Source of the DNA: Clostridia bacterium
GTDB taxonomy: Bacteria > Bacillota_A > Clostridia > Christensenellales > Aristaeellaceae
Assembly (NCBI GenBank): GCA_017398245.1
Contig: JAFQGN010000361.1
Location: forward strand, 1-10,072
Length of the DNA: 10,072 bases
Direction of reading: 5' to 3'
Numbering within the stretch: the stretch's first letter is position 1; each line of letters opens with the position of its first letter. Shown one piece after another: positions 1 through 6,687 of this stretch. Position numbers and translations under genes: made by a program. A model generated the notes under the pieces. It searched no databases. It worked only from the letters and a program-made list of their open reading frames with translations, and had not been told where the DNA came from.

Positions 1-94
1 AGCGGCCCTCGATATGCGAAAAATCCCAGCCGTGGATGTGGGCGATTTTTTCCTCCGCTTTCCAGAGGCGGAGGAGCATTTCATGATCCTTCAT
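1..94 (-). CDS. Probable class I SAM-dependent methyltransferase, N-terminal fragment
   Basis: Only the first 31 codons lie in the window; the rest runs off the left edge. The start is the ATG at 94-92 on the minus strand. It is preceded by AAAGGAGC with about 11 nt between the AGGAG core and the start. The visible protein starts MKDHEMLLRLWKAEEKIAHI and continues with HGWDFSHIEGR. From memory, the combination of a tryptophan, 'AEE' and 'GWDFSHI-GR' is typical of the N-terminus of small uncharacterised SAM-dependent methyltransferases in Bacillota. The SAM-binding GxGxG motif would lie further left, so the family call is inferred from a short segment. It follows the kinase-like gene on the same strand after 166 nt, in which I see no clear terminator or promoter, so co-transcription is possible. 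Confidence 0.5.
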   Translation of the reverse strand, partial: MKDHEMLLRLWKAEEKIAHIHGWDFSHIEGR

Positions 95-260
95 TTTGTA
101 TACCGCTCCTTTGTTTGATGTGACATTTGGCACCACAGCGGCGCGGCAGGATAACTCCCAATCCGTCCGATCCGGCCGTTATCCGAGCCGCACCGGGGAA
201 ATACCTCGTTTGATCCGCCAAAGCACGGCCCTCTCTCCCTTCAAAGCGGAATTTGCACCA

Positions 261-758
261 TTACAGCGCCGTCTCGTCGGCGCCGAAATGCCAGCGGGCC
301 ATCTCGTCGCGCTCGGGCGGCTCAAAATTGGCCAGCAGCTTGGCCATGAGGCCCTCGTCCACATAATAATCGGGGCTGGTTCCTGCGAGCACGGCGGCGT
401 TGCGCTTTTCGATGTTGCGCAGCCACTGTTCGTCCGACGGCGCAACATAGTACCACTCCTGCTCGATCCCGTCGAGCGCATACATTTCGCGCACAGCCCG
501 GCGCTCCGCCTTCTTCCAGAAGCCCCAGTCGAGGATGACATCGCACCCGGCGGCCAGCACATCGCGCGCCTTTTTGTGGAGGTATTCCTTCACATCCAGC
601 ATGACGGCATCGTGCCTTTCGCCGAGGTCTTTATGGAAGATGATCTCGCTGACCTCATCGCAGCTGAGCAGCACGGCGCCGCCGCGGGCGAGCAGTTTGC
701 GCGCGAGAGTGGTTTTACCGGAGCAGATCTTTCCGCACAAAAAGATGATCTTGGCCAT
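261..758 (-). CDS. AAA_33-type P-loop kinase-like ATP-binding protein
   Basis: This encodes a 165-residue soluble protein with a Walker A motif near its N-terminus (GKICSGKT, residues 9-16). An acidic residue follows in 'LSCDE' (residues 31-35), then a strand ending in LDWGFW (76-81), where D77 fits a Walker B-like position. An Arg/Lys-rich 'RNIEKRN' at 114-120 could be the lid. This order matches small P-loop phosphotransferases of the AAA_33/zeta-toxin-like group, which transfer the ATP gamma-phosphate to a small molecule or RNA end; the substrate cannot be read from the sequence. The frame is open further upstream, but the ATG at 758 is preferred: it has GAGGG about 7 nt upstream, and the P-loop then begins at residue 9, as is usual. 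There is no signal peptide or membrane segment. No neighbour hints at a pathway, and the partial methyltransferase downstream may share its transcript. Confidence 0.72.
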   Translation of the reverse strand: MAKIIFLCGKICSGKTTLARKLLARGGAVLLSCDEVSEIIFHKDLGERHDAVMLDVKEYLHKKARDVLAAGCDVILDWGFWKKAERRAVREMYALDGIEQEWYYVAPSDEQWLRNIEKRNAAVLAGTSPDYYVDEGLMAKLLANFEPPERDEMARWHFGADETAL

Positions 759-778
759 GTGTATCCCTCGTTCCGCTG

Positions 779-845
779 AAAAATGGGCCGATCTCCATAT
801 CATGCCATGTTTGCCAAAGCTCCCGCTCGCGCGGGCTTACGGCCC
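779..845 (-). promoter_or_regulatory. Possible structured leader of the kinase-like gene
   Basis: If transcription starts near 868, the gene has a leader of about 110 nt. On the minus strand it contains a hairpin, CCCGC with a GCGA (GNRA-type) loop and GCGGG (835-822). Later, ATGGCATGAT and ATCGGCCCAT (808-799 and 792-783) can pair with two mismatches, followed directly by five U residues (783-779), which resembles a weak intrinsic terminator. In addition, GGGCCG (845-840) is exactly complementary to CGGCCC (790-785), so an alternative fold could compete. It resembles no riboswitch class I know. GC-rich six-base complementarity can arise by chance, so this is tentative. Confidence 0.25.
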
Positions 846-874
846 GGGATCCGTCATGTGGATTCCTGAATCTC

Positions 875-883
875 ATTATAGCA
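875..883 (-). promoter_or_regulatory. Extended -10 promoter of the kinase-like gene
   Basis: The minus strand reads TGCTATAAT: a perfect TATAAT (880-875) preceded by the TGn of an extended -10 element. No good -35 hexamer sits 16-18 nt upstream, which is normal for extended -10 promoters. Transcription would begin near 868 and read into the gene starting at 758. Confidence 0.55.
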
Positions 884-925
884 TAAAAAGTGCTTAGGAG
901 CCTGTGAATTTACACGAAGATGCTT

Positions 926-952
926 TTGAAAACAATATGCGTTCGCTATCAT
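926..952 (+). promoter_or_regulatory. Weak candidate promoter of the BMP-family binding-protein gene
   Basis: TTGAAA (926-931) is followed 15 nt later by TATCAT (947-952); the alternative TCATAT (949-954) would give 17-nt spacing. Neither match is ideal, but the stretch is AT-rich and lies 54 nt before the start codon. It is back-to-back with the minus-strand promoter at 875-883, so 759-1005 is a divergent promoter region. A short inverted repeat (CCGGA/TCCGG, about 964-982) falls in the predicted leader. Confidence 0.35.
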
Positions 953-1005
953 ATAGGCATGTCCGGAGCCTATATTTCCGGCCAATACACAGGAGGGAAA
1001 CCACT

Positions 1006-2193
1006 ATGAAGAAGCTCGTTAGCCTGGTTATGGCCATCGCAATGATGCTGTGCCTGGTCGCCTCTGCCGAGACTGCCGGCATCCCCGCCGATCAGATCAA
1101 GGTTGGCGCCATCATCCTGCACGACGAAAACGTCGGCTATGACTACGCCCACATCACCGGCATCAACGCCGCTGCCGAAGCCAACGGCCTGAGCGCGGAA
1201 CAGGTCATCTACGAATACAACATTGCTGAGAACGAGGACTGCCTGAGCGCCGCCAAGCGCCTGGTCGCCCAGGGCTGCAACATCATCTTCGCCGATTCCT
1301 TCGGCCATGAAGACTACATGATCGAAGCCGCCTCCTCCTACCCGAACGTCATGTTCTGCCATGCCACCGGCTATCAGGCCGCTTCCACCGGCATGGAGAA
1401 CATCACCAACTACTTCACCAACGTGTACGAGTCCCGCTACATCTCCGGCGTGGTTGCCGGCATGAAGCTGGCCGAGCAGTACGGCGCTGAGACCGAGATG
1501 AAGATCGGCTACGTCGGCGCTTTCTCCTACGCGGAAGTCGTTTCCGGCTACACTGCCTTCTATCTGGGCGTCCGCTCCGTCTGCCCGAACGTCACCATGG
1601 AAGTCAAGTACACCGGTTCCTGGGCTGACCAGGCCATCGAGCGCGAAGTTGCCCAGTCCCTGATCGAAGGCGGCTGCGTCCTCATCGCCCAGCACGCTGA
1701 TACCACCGGCGCCGCTTCCGCCTGCGAAGAGAAGGGCGTTTGGCACGTCGGCTACAACGTAGGCATGATCGACACCTCCCCCAACTATCACCTCGTTTCC
1801 GCTTCCAACAACTGGGCTGCTTACTACACCTATGCGGTCGAGTGCATGATCAACGGCGTTGAAATTCCCACCGACTGGTCTGCCGGCTATGCGGACGGCG
1901 CTGTGACCACCACCGAGCTGAACACCGCCATTGCCGCCGAAGGCACTGCCGAGAAGATCGCTGAGATCGAACAGCAGATCATCAACGGCGAGCTGCAGGT
2001 GTTCGACACCTCCAAGTGGACCGTGGGCGGCGAGACCATCACCTCCACCACCGAGATCGACGGCTACTACGGCGCTGAGTACATCTTCACCGATGCCAAC
2101 GGCGTTTCCTACTTCGCCGAGTCCACCCTCGCTTCCGCTCCGGCCTTTGCCTTCCGCATCGACGGCATCACCGAGCTGAACGAAATGTACTAA
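1006..2193 (+). CDS. BMP-family (nucleoside-type) ABC transporter substrate-binding protein
   Basis: This encodes a 395-residue exported ligand-binding protein. A Sec signal peptide is clear: MKK, a hydrophobic core (residues 4-19), then A-S-A before Glu22, so cleavage is likely after residue 21. The mature part has BMP/Med-family features: GYDYAHITGI (44-53), IIFADSFGHEDY (93-104), NVYESRYISGVVAGMKLA (139-156), KIGYVGAF (166-173) and IAQHADT (227-233). Family members bind nucleosides or related ligands for type II-like importers. The start is fixed by AGGAGG (991-996), 9 nt before the ATG; the frame opens further upstream but has no signal peptide there. It stands first in the importer cluster but is followed by its own terminator. 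C-ending codons dominate strongly, as in highly expressed genes. Unusually for a Gram-positive-type binding protein, I see no good lipobox: the only signal-region cysteine (C16) is preceded by Met-Met-Leu. Confidence 0.9.
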   Translation: MKKLVSLVMAIAMMLCLVASAETAGIPADQIKVGAIILHDENVGYDYAHITGINAAAEANGLSAEQVIYEYNIAENEDCLSAAKRLVAQGCNIIFADSFGHEDYMIEAASSYPNVMFCHATGYQAASTGMENITNYFTNVYESRYISGVVAGMKLAEQYGAETEMKIGYVGAFSYAEVVSGYTAFYLGVRSVCPNVTMEVKYTGSWADQAIEREVAQSLIEGGCVLIAQHADTTGAASACEEKGVWHVGYNVGMIDTSPNYHLVSASNNWAAYYTYAVECMINGVEIPTDWSAGYADGAVTTTELNTAIAAEGTAEKIAEIEQQIINGELQVFDTSKWTVGGETITSTTEIDGYYGAEYIFTDANGVSYFAESTLASAPAFAFRIDGITELNEMY

Positions 2194-2213
2194 TTCTCCC
2201 GTTTACGGGTAAT

Positions 2214-2250
2214 AAAAAGGAGCCTGTGCAAGCGCACGGGCTCCTTTTTT
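2214..2250 (+). terminator. Strong intrinsic terminator after the binding-protein gene
   Basis: The stem GGAGCCTGTGC (2219-2229) pairs with GCACGGGCTCC (2234-2244) around the loop AAGC, with one G-U pair. Flanking A5 (2214-2218) and T6 (2245-2250) extend the stem and supply the U-tract. It lies 20 nt after the stop codon. A minor CCCG-TTTA-CGGG hairpin (2198-2209) precedes it. The terminator separates the binding-protein transcript from the ATPase-permease transcript. Confidence 0.9.
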
Positions 2251-2316
2251 GTGTGCACGTTTTCTGCGGTCTCTCTGCCGTTCTTTTGTCTCGGTAACAA
2301 TGGACAGGCTCGTTTT

Positions 2317-2341
2317 ATGCCGCGGGCGCGCGGTATTTTTT
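2317..2341 (+). terminator. Second terminator-like hairpin between the binding-protein and ATPase genes
   Basis: ATGCCGCG (2317-2324) and CGCGGTAT (2329-2336) pair around GGCG with one G-U pair, followed by a run of T (2336-2341). It sits 67 nt past the first terminator and upstream of the next promoter. It could be a fail-safe terminator for read-through, or the 3' end of a short RNA; I see no promoter that would favour the RNA. Confidence 0.5.
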
Positions 2342-2385
2342 GCGTTAATAAGGAAGAAAAACGTGCGGAAATAACATGGGTGATG

Positions 2386-2423
2386 TATACTATAATTACT
2401 TGTTTATGCGCCCGGAGAGGCGC
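2386..2423 (+). promoter_or_regulatory. Promoter and 5' leader hairpin of the ATPase-permease operon
   Basis: Two overlapping -10 candidates are present, TATACT (2386-2391) and a perfect TATAAT (2391-2396); the -35 region is weak (for example TGCGGA, 2364-2369). Transcription would begin near 2403. A stem GCGCC (2408-2412) / GGCGC (2419-2423) with a CGGAGA loop then lies almost at the RNA 5' end, where it could protect the message. The ribosome site GGAGGTG (2443-2449) stays free. Confidence 0.55.
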
Positions 2424-2459
2424 GCACACCAAAGCGAAAAACGGAGGTGCAACACATAA

Positions 2460-4013
2460 ATGGCAGCGGCGCACAGTTCCGAAAACGCCATTGAGCTTCG
2501 TTCCATCAGTAAGTTTTTTGGCAAAGTCATTGCCAACAACAAGATCAGCCTGACGGTGAAAAAGGGCGAGATCCTTTCTCTGCTGGGCGAGAACGGTTCC
2601 GGCAAGACCACGCTGATGAACATGCTCTCCGGCATTTATTACCCGGACGAGGGCCACATTCTCATCGACGGGCGCGAAGTGGACATCCGCTCTCCCAAGG
2701 ATGCGTTTGACAACGGCATCGGCATGATCCACCAGCATTTCAAGCTGGTCGATATCTTCACCGCGGCGGAGAACATCGTGCTGGGCATGCAGGGCAAGGG
2801 CAAGCTGAACCTGAAGGAAGTTTCCCGCAGCGTGAAGGCGCTGGCCGACAAGTACGGATTCGATATCGACCCGGACAAGAAGATTTACAACATGTCCGTT
2901 TCCGAAAAGCAGACGGTCGAAATTCTGAAGATCCTGTACAGGGGCGCGAACATCCTGATTTTGGACGAGCCGACGGCCGTTCTCACCCCGCAGGAGACGG
3001 ACAGGCTGTTTGACGTTTTGCGCAACATGCGCGCCGACGGCAAGGCCATCATCATCATCACCCACAAGCTGCATGAAGTGCTCGCCATTTCCGACCGCGT
3101 GGCCGTCATCCGCAAGGGCGAATACATCGGCGATATCGCCACGAGCGAGGCCAGCGAAAACAGCCTGACCGAAATGATGGTAGGCAAGAAGGTGGATCTG
3201 GACATCGACAGGCAGGCGCCGCACGATGAAAAGCTGCGCCTGAAGGTGGAAAACCTGACGTGCGTGGACAAGACGTACACCAAGACGCTGGACACCGTCT
3301 CGTTCGAGGCGTATGCGGGCGAGATTCTGGGCATTGCGGGCATTGCGGGTTCCGGCCAGAAGGAGCTGCTGGAGGCCATTGCGGGCCTGCAGCCTGCGGT
3401 TTCGGGCAAGATCACCTATTTCGACCCCAAGACCGGCAAGGAAGAAAACCTGCTGGGCAGAACGCCGATGCAGATCCGCGAAATGGGCGTGGCGCTCTCG
3501 TTCGTGCCGGAAGACCGACTGGGCATGGGTCTGGTCGGCTCCATGGGCATGACGGGCAACATGATGGTGCGCTCCTACCGCGAAGGCGGCGGCATGTTCA
3601 CCCACAGAAAGAGCCCGAAGAAGCTCTCCGAAGACATCATCAAGGACCTTGGCGTTGTGACCCCGGGCGTGAACACGCCGGTGCGCCGTCTTTCCGGCGG
3701 CAACGTGCAGAAGGTGCTGGTGGGACGAGAGATCGCCAACGCGCCGACGGTGCTGATGACGGCGTACGCCGTGCGCGGCCTGGATATCAACACCTCCTAC
3801 ACGATCTACAACCTGCTCAATAAGGAAAAAGAGGACGGCGCGGCCGTCATCTACGTGGGCGAAGATCTGGACGTGCTGCTCGCTCTGGCCGACAGGATCG
3901 TCGTTCTTTGCGGCGGACAGGTTTCCGGCATTGTGGATGCAAGGCACACCACCAAAGAGGAAGTGGGTCTTCTGATGACCAAATACAGGAAGGACGGTGG
4001 CGAAAATGGCTGA
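2460..4013 (+). CDS. Nucleoside/simple-sugar-type ABC importer, double ATP-binding protein
   Basis: This 517-residue cytoplasmic ATPase has two fused nucleotide-binding domains, the layout of RbsA/MglA and the B. subtilis guanosine importer ATPase NupO (YufO). Domain 1 looks active: Walker A GENGSGKT (43-50), Q-loop Q92, a divergent signature MSVSEKQ (145-151), Walker B ILILDEP (165-171) and H-loop His202. Domain 2 keeps a canonical signature LSGGNVQK (411-418). However, its P-loop reads GIAGSGQK (294-301), the Walker B region is VLMTAYAVRGLD (431-442) without the Asp-Glu pair, and the H-loop histidine is missing (YVGEDLD). Such asymmetry is known for the family, so one composite site probably hydrolyses ATP. 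GGAGGTG lies 10 nt before the ATG. The last 8 nt overlap the next gene, so translation is probably coupled. Confidence 0.93.
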   Translation: MAAAHSSENAIELRSISKFFGKVIANNKISLTVKKGEILSLLGENGSGKTTLMNMLSGIYYPDEGHILIDGREVDIRSPKDAFDNGIGMIHQHFKLVDIFTAAENIVLGMQGKGKLNLKEVSRSVKALADKYGFDIDPDKKIYNMSVSEKQTVEILKILYRGANILILDEPTAVLTPQETDRLFDVLRNMRADGKAIIIITHKLHEVLAISDRVAVIRKGEYIGDIATSEASENSLTEMMVGKKVDLDIDRQAPHDEKLRLKVENLTCVDKTYTKTLDTVSFEAYAGEILGIAGIAGSGQKELLEAIAGLQPAVSGKITYFDPKTGKEENLLGRTPMQIREMGVALSFVPEDRLGMGLVGSMGMTGNMMVRSYREGGGMFTHRKSPKKLSEDIIKDLGVVTPGVNTPVRRLSGGNVQKVLVGREIANAPTVLMTAYAVRGLDINTSYTIYNLLNKEKEDGAAVIYVGEDLDVLLALADRIVVLCGGQVSGIVDARHTTKEEVGLLMTKYRKDGGENG

Positions 4014-5154
4014 TAGGCACATCGCTCATGAGCCGCTTGTGCGCATGGCCAAGCGCGACGGCGTGACCGCATGGCAGGGCCTGCTGGTGCGCGCCTTGGC
4101 TATTCTGGCCGCGCTGGCAGTCTGTTCCGGCCTGATCATCTGGATCACCGGCCTGAACCCGTTCTACGTTTACCGGATCATGTGGGAATCCACGTTCGGC
4201 TCGGCCGACATTGCGTGGGAGTTCCGCATGATCACCATTTGGGACACGCTGCGCGACACGATGATCCTTTTGTGTGTGGCGCTTGCGCTGACGCCGGCGT
4301 TTAAGATGAAGTTCTGGAACATCGGCGGCGAGGGGCAGATCCTCGTCGGCGGCCTGGCCACGGCGGCGATCATGCGCTACTGCGGCGACAGCCTGCCCAC
4401 GTTCGTACTGTTTGCGACGATGGTCATCGCCAGCATGCTGGCGGGCCTGATCTGGGGCCTTGTCCCGGCTGTGTTCAAGGCGAAGTGGAACACGAACGAG
4501 ACGCTGTTCACCCTGATGATGAACTATATTGCCACGCAGATCGTTTCCGCTTTCTCCATCCTTTGGGAAGCGAAGAAGGGCTCCGGTTCCATCGGCGTGA
4601 TCAACCGCGCCAGCAAGGCCGGCCACATGACCACCGAATGGATGGCGCAGTGGTTCGGCAGCGGCAACTACATGATCAACGTGATCATCGTGCTTTCGCT
4701 GACCATTCTCATGTTTGTGTACATCCGCTACACCAAGCAGGGCTACGAGCTCTCTGTTGTGGGCGAGAGCGAGAACACCGCGCGCTACGCCGGTATCAAT
4801 GTGAAGAAGGTCATCATCCGCACGATGCTGATGTCCGGCGCGCTGTGCGGCCTGGCCGGTTTCATTCTGGTTTCCGGTTCGAGCCACACCATTTCCATCG
4901 CCACTTCCGACGGCCGCGGCTTCACGGCCATTATCGTGACCTGGCTGAGCAAGTTCAACCCGTTTGTAATGGTGCTCGTCTCGTTCTTCCTGGTGTTTAT
5001 GGATTACGGCGCCAAGGGCGTTGCCAGCACCTGCGGCCTGAACAAGGCGTTCAGCGACATCATCACCGGCGTGATCCTGTTCTTCATCCTCGGAAGCGAG
5101 TTCTTCATCAATTACAGGCTCATCTTCCGCAAGGGCAGGAAGGAGGTCTACTAA
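4006..5154 (+). CDS. ABC importer permease, BPD_transp_2 family (first subunit)
   Basis: This 382-residue integral membrane protein is one half of the transport channel. After a basic N-terminal tail, hydrophobic segments include about 28-49, 84-98, 110-124, 131-154, 166-186, 223-240, 270-290, 305-332 and 350-368. Family hallmarks are KFWNIGGEGQILVGG (102-116), KWNTNETLFTLMMNYI (160-175) and GYELSVVGESENTARYAGIN (246-265), the cytoplasmic loop that contacts the ATPase. It resembles the NupP (YufP) class of nucleoside permeases. The ATG at 4006 lies inside the ATPase stop region (ATGGCTGA, 8-nt overlap) with AGGAAGGA upstream. A GTG at 3997 is in frame but too close to that site. The C-terminus is basic (RKGRKEVY). 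Confidence 0.9.
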   Translation: MADRHIAHEPLVRMAKRDGVTAWQGLLVRALAILAALAVCSGLIIWITGLNPFYVYRIMWESTFGSADIAWEFRMITIWDTLRDTMILLCVALALTPAFKMKFWNIGGEGQILVGGLATAAIMRYCGDSLPTFVLFATMVIASMLAGLIWGLVPAVFKAKWNTNETLFTLMMNYIATQIVSAFSILWEAKKGSGSIGVINRASKAGHMTTEWMAQWFGSGNYMINVIIVLSLTILMFVYIRYTKQGYELSVVGESENTARYAGINVKKVIIRTMLMSGALCGLAGFILVSGSSHTISIATSDGRGFTAIIVTWLSKFNPFVMVLVSFFLVFMDYGAKGVASTCGLNKAFSDIITGVILFFILGSEFFINYRLIFRKGRKEVY

Positions 5155-5155
5155 G

Positions 5156-6214
5156 ATGCAGTTTCTGATCACTGTTCTGAAAAGCTTCTTCACGGCCGCC
5201 TTTTTCCGCGCTGCAGTCACGCAGGGCATGCCCCTGCTCTTCGGCGCGACGGGCGAGATTCTGACCGAGAAATCGGGCCATTTGAACCTTGGCCTGCCGG
5301 GCGTGATGTATATGGGCGGTATCGGCGGTCTGATCGGCGGCTTCCTGTATGAAAACGCAGTGACCACCGCAGCAGCGGCGGCAGGCGTTACCGCTGCGCC
5401 CAACCCGTACCTGTCTGTGTTCATCTGCTTTGTGTGCGCGTTCCTCTCTGCCATGCTCGGCGGTTTGATCTACTGCGTGCTGACGGTCACCTTCCGCGCA
5501 AATCAGAACGTTTCCGGCCTTGCGCTGACCACCTTCGGCGTGGGCCTTGGCAACTTCATGGGCGGTTCCATCATGAAGCTGACCGGCAAGACCGGCCAGA
5601 TCACCGTGTATTTCACGGGTAAGGCGTTCAAGGAATGCCTGCCGTTTGTGGAGAGCGAAGTCGTGCTCAACAATCCGTTCCTGAACGGGCTTTGCACCAT
5701 GTTCTTCTCCTACGGCTTCCTGACCTATCTTGCGCTTGCCATCGCCGTTTTTGCGGGCTGGTTCCTTGCAAAGACGCGCGTGGGCCTGAACCTGCGCGCT
5801 ATTGGCGAAAGCCCGGCCACGGCCGATGCGGCTTCCATTCCGGTGGACAAGTACAAGTACATCACCACCTGTCTGGGCGCGGGCATTGCTGGCCTCGGCG
5901 GCCTGTATTTCGTAATGGAATACATGGGCGGCACCTGGCAGAACGACGCCTTCGGCGACCGCGGCTGGCTGGCCCTTGCGCTGGTCATCTTCGCCCGCTG
6001 GAAGCCCGGCAACGCCATCTGGGGTTCCATCCTGTTCGGCGGCCTGTACATGCTCTACACGCGTCTGCCCATCGCTAACGCGGCGCAGGAGTTCTTCAAG
6101 ATGCTGCCGTACGTGGTCACCATGATCGTGCTGATCATCACCTCTTTCCGCAAAAAGAGGGAGGACCAGCCGCCGGCAAGCCTGGGCATCGCTTACTTCC
6201 GAGAGGAACGATAA
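5156..6214 (+). CDS. ABC importer permease, BPD_transp_2 family (second subunit)
   Basis: This 352-residue membrane protein is the partner permease, similar to the NupQ (YufQ) class. Its recognisable pieces are GEILTEKSGHLNLGLPGVMY (33-52), TFRANQNVSGLALTTFGVGL (112-131), GLNLRAIGESPATADAASI (210-228) and GDRGWLALALVIFARWKPG (267-285). Hydrophobic segments lie near 11-30, 48-64, 85-112, 121-138, 177-204, 236-255, 269-280, 288-301 and 316-330. It starts 1 nt after the upstream stop, with AGGAGGT (5141-5147) 8 nt before the ATG. The residues between 66 and 82 are an Ala/Thr-rich loop (TTAAAAAGVTAAP). It is the last gene of the operon. Instead of a textbook terminator, it is followed after 15 nt by the hairpin of the repeat family described below. 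Confidence 0.9.
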   Translation: MQFLITVLKSFFTAAFFRAAVTQGMPLLFGATGEILTEKSGHLNLGLPGVMYMGGIGGLIGGFLYENAVTTAAAAAGVTAAPNPYLSVFICFVCAFLSAMLGGLIYCVLTVTFRANQNVSGLALTTFGVGLGNFMGGSIMKLTGKTGQITVYFTGKAFKECLPFVESEVVLNNPFLNGLCTMFFSYGFLTYLALAIAVFAGWFLAKTRVGLNLRAIGESPATADAASIPVDKYKYITTCLGAGIAGLGGLYFVMEYMGGTWQNDAFGDRGWLALALVIFARWKPGNAIWGSILFGGLYMLYTRLPIANAAQEFFKMLPYVVTMIVLIITSFRKKREDQPPASLGIAYFREER

Positions 6215-6229
6215 AAGAGTATAGCTTTT

Positions 6230-6269
6230 GCGAGAACCCTTTTCTTTAGAAAAAGAAAAGGGTTCTCGC
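6230..6269 (+). repeat. Copy 1 hairpin, 3' of the second permease gene
   Basis: A perfect 18-bp stem, GCGAGAACCCTTTTCTTT (6230-6247) with its exact reverse complement (6252-6269), closes an AGAA loop. It begins 15 nt after the permease stop. CTCTCCTAAAAG follows rather than a U-tract, so it is not a classical intrinsic terminator, though it should still fold strongly in RNA. It opens copy 1 of the dispersed repeat; the equivalent hairpins at 7023-7065 and 8309-8349 have different arm sequences. Confidence 0.85.
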
Positions 6270-6377
6270 GCTCTCCTAAAAGAAATCAATTGGGGGATAT
6301 GCAGTTCTAACGATAGGTTCGGCGGCAGCAATTGTCACCGGCCACTGGTCGGCGGCGGCAGATGTCAGTCGGTCATA
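6270..6377 (+). repeat. Copy 1 flank and palindrome module
   Basis: Read on the plus strand (the permease sense), this stretch matches the minus strand of 8081-8308. Shared blocks are CTCTCCTAAAAGAAATCAAT, TATGCAGTTCT, CGATAGG, GGCGGCAGCAATTGTCACCG and GGCCACTGG, then GGCGGCGGCAGATGTC. These blocks form a palindromic core (ACCGGCCACTGGT) between two GGCGGCAGCAAWTGTC-like units. The far end, near AGTCGGTCAT, resembles a decayed version of the second palindrome of copy 2. No coding frame is preserved between copies. Confidence 0.75.
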
Positions 6378-6384
6378 ATATGAC
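6372..6384. repeat. Short palindrome GTCATAATATGAC
   Basis: Six-base arms GTCATA and TATGAC surround a single A. The palindrome sits exactly where repeat copy 1 fades and the terminator of the XRE gene begins. It may be a decayed repeat palindrome, a protein-binding site or chance. Confidence 0.4.
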
Positions 6385-6421
6385 AAAGCCCCATGAAAAG
6401 AGTATCTTTTCACGGGGCTTT
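6385..6421 (-). terminator. Hairpin terminator 3' of the XRE gene (possibly bidirectional)
   Basis: Arms 6385-6401 and 6405-6421 (AAAGCCCC at the base) form a 17-bp stem with a 3-nt loop. The single imperfect position is A-C as plus-strand RNA but G-U as minus-strand RNA, so the fold is better on the minus strand, 13 nt after the XRE stop codon. Only UUU follows the GC core on that strand; in the plus direction the core is followed by TTTATT. It may also stop read-through from the importer operon. Confidence 0.6.
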
Positions 6422-6434
6422 ATTGGCAGCTTCG

Positions 6435-6659
6435 TTATGCTCCCGTCCGCTCATAAGGGGCAGGATCGTTCGTGAAATCGACCAGATAATCTATGCTGGT
6501 ATGATACAGCAGCGCCAGCCTCTTCAGATGCGCAACGGGGATATTGATCATGCCGCGCTCGTATTCCGAATAGGTAGTCTGATGGACGTGCAGGATATTG
6601 GCAACGTCACTTTGCGAAAGATCATGATCCTCCCGCAGGGCACGCATATGTTCGTACAT
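6435..6659 (-). CDS. XRE-family helix-turn-helix transcriptional regulator
   Basis: This encodes a 74-residue single-domain DNA-binding protein. The five-helix Cro/C1-type domain covers nearly all of it: MRALREDHDLSQSDVANIL (5-23) supplies helices 1-2 and HQTTYSEYERGMINIPVAHL (26-45) supplies the recognition helix and the turn. LALLYHTSIDYLVDFTN (48-64) is the usual closing helix and 'DYL' motif. The tail is short with no effector or multimerisation domain, so it probably acts as a dimeric repressor without a large ligand pocket. The ATG at 6659 has GAGGTG upstream with suitable spacing; a second Met at residue 5 is less likely. It is divergent from the small gene at 6754, and the region between carries an inverted repeat that is its likely operator. 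Its codon use is less C-biased than that of the importer genes, suggesting an accessory origin. Confidence 0.88.
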   Translation of the reverse strand: MYEHMRALREDHDLSQSDVANILHVHQTTYSEYERGMINIPVAHLKRLALLYHTSIDYLVDFTNDPAPYERTGA

Positions 6660-6687
6660 GGTTCAACACCTCACGAACAGTATGCGT

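Noticed and set aside
95..260. Terminator or promoter between the kinase-like and methyltransferase genes
   Set aside because: Only 4-5 bp chance hairpins without U-tracts and no paired -35/-10 boxes were found on the minus strand.
1042..1056. Lipobox around Cys16 of the binding protein
   Set aside because: Residues before the cysteine are Met-Met-Leu, lacking the small residue at -1, while a good type I site (ASA before Glu22) lies just after it.
2251..2459. Purine or other nucleoside-related riboswitch ahead of the ATPase gene
   Set aside because: The promoter with the best -10 lies at 2386-2396, leaving only about 57 nt of leader with one small hairpin. No conserved purine-riboswitch core is recognisable upstream either.
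970..6331. Long open frames on the minus strand opposite the importer genes (970-1791, 2190-4022, 3847-5454, 5120-6331)
   Set aside because: Their products are low-complexity (His/Ala/Arg/Gln/Asp-rich) with no recognisable domains and they lie antisense to well-identified genes. High GC at third positions removes stop codons from the opposite frame, which explains their length.
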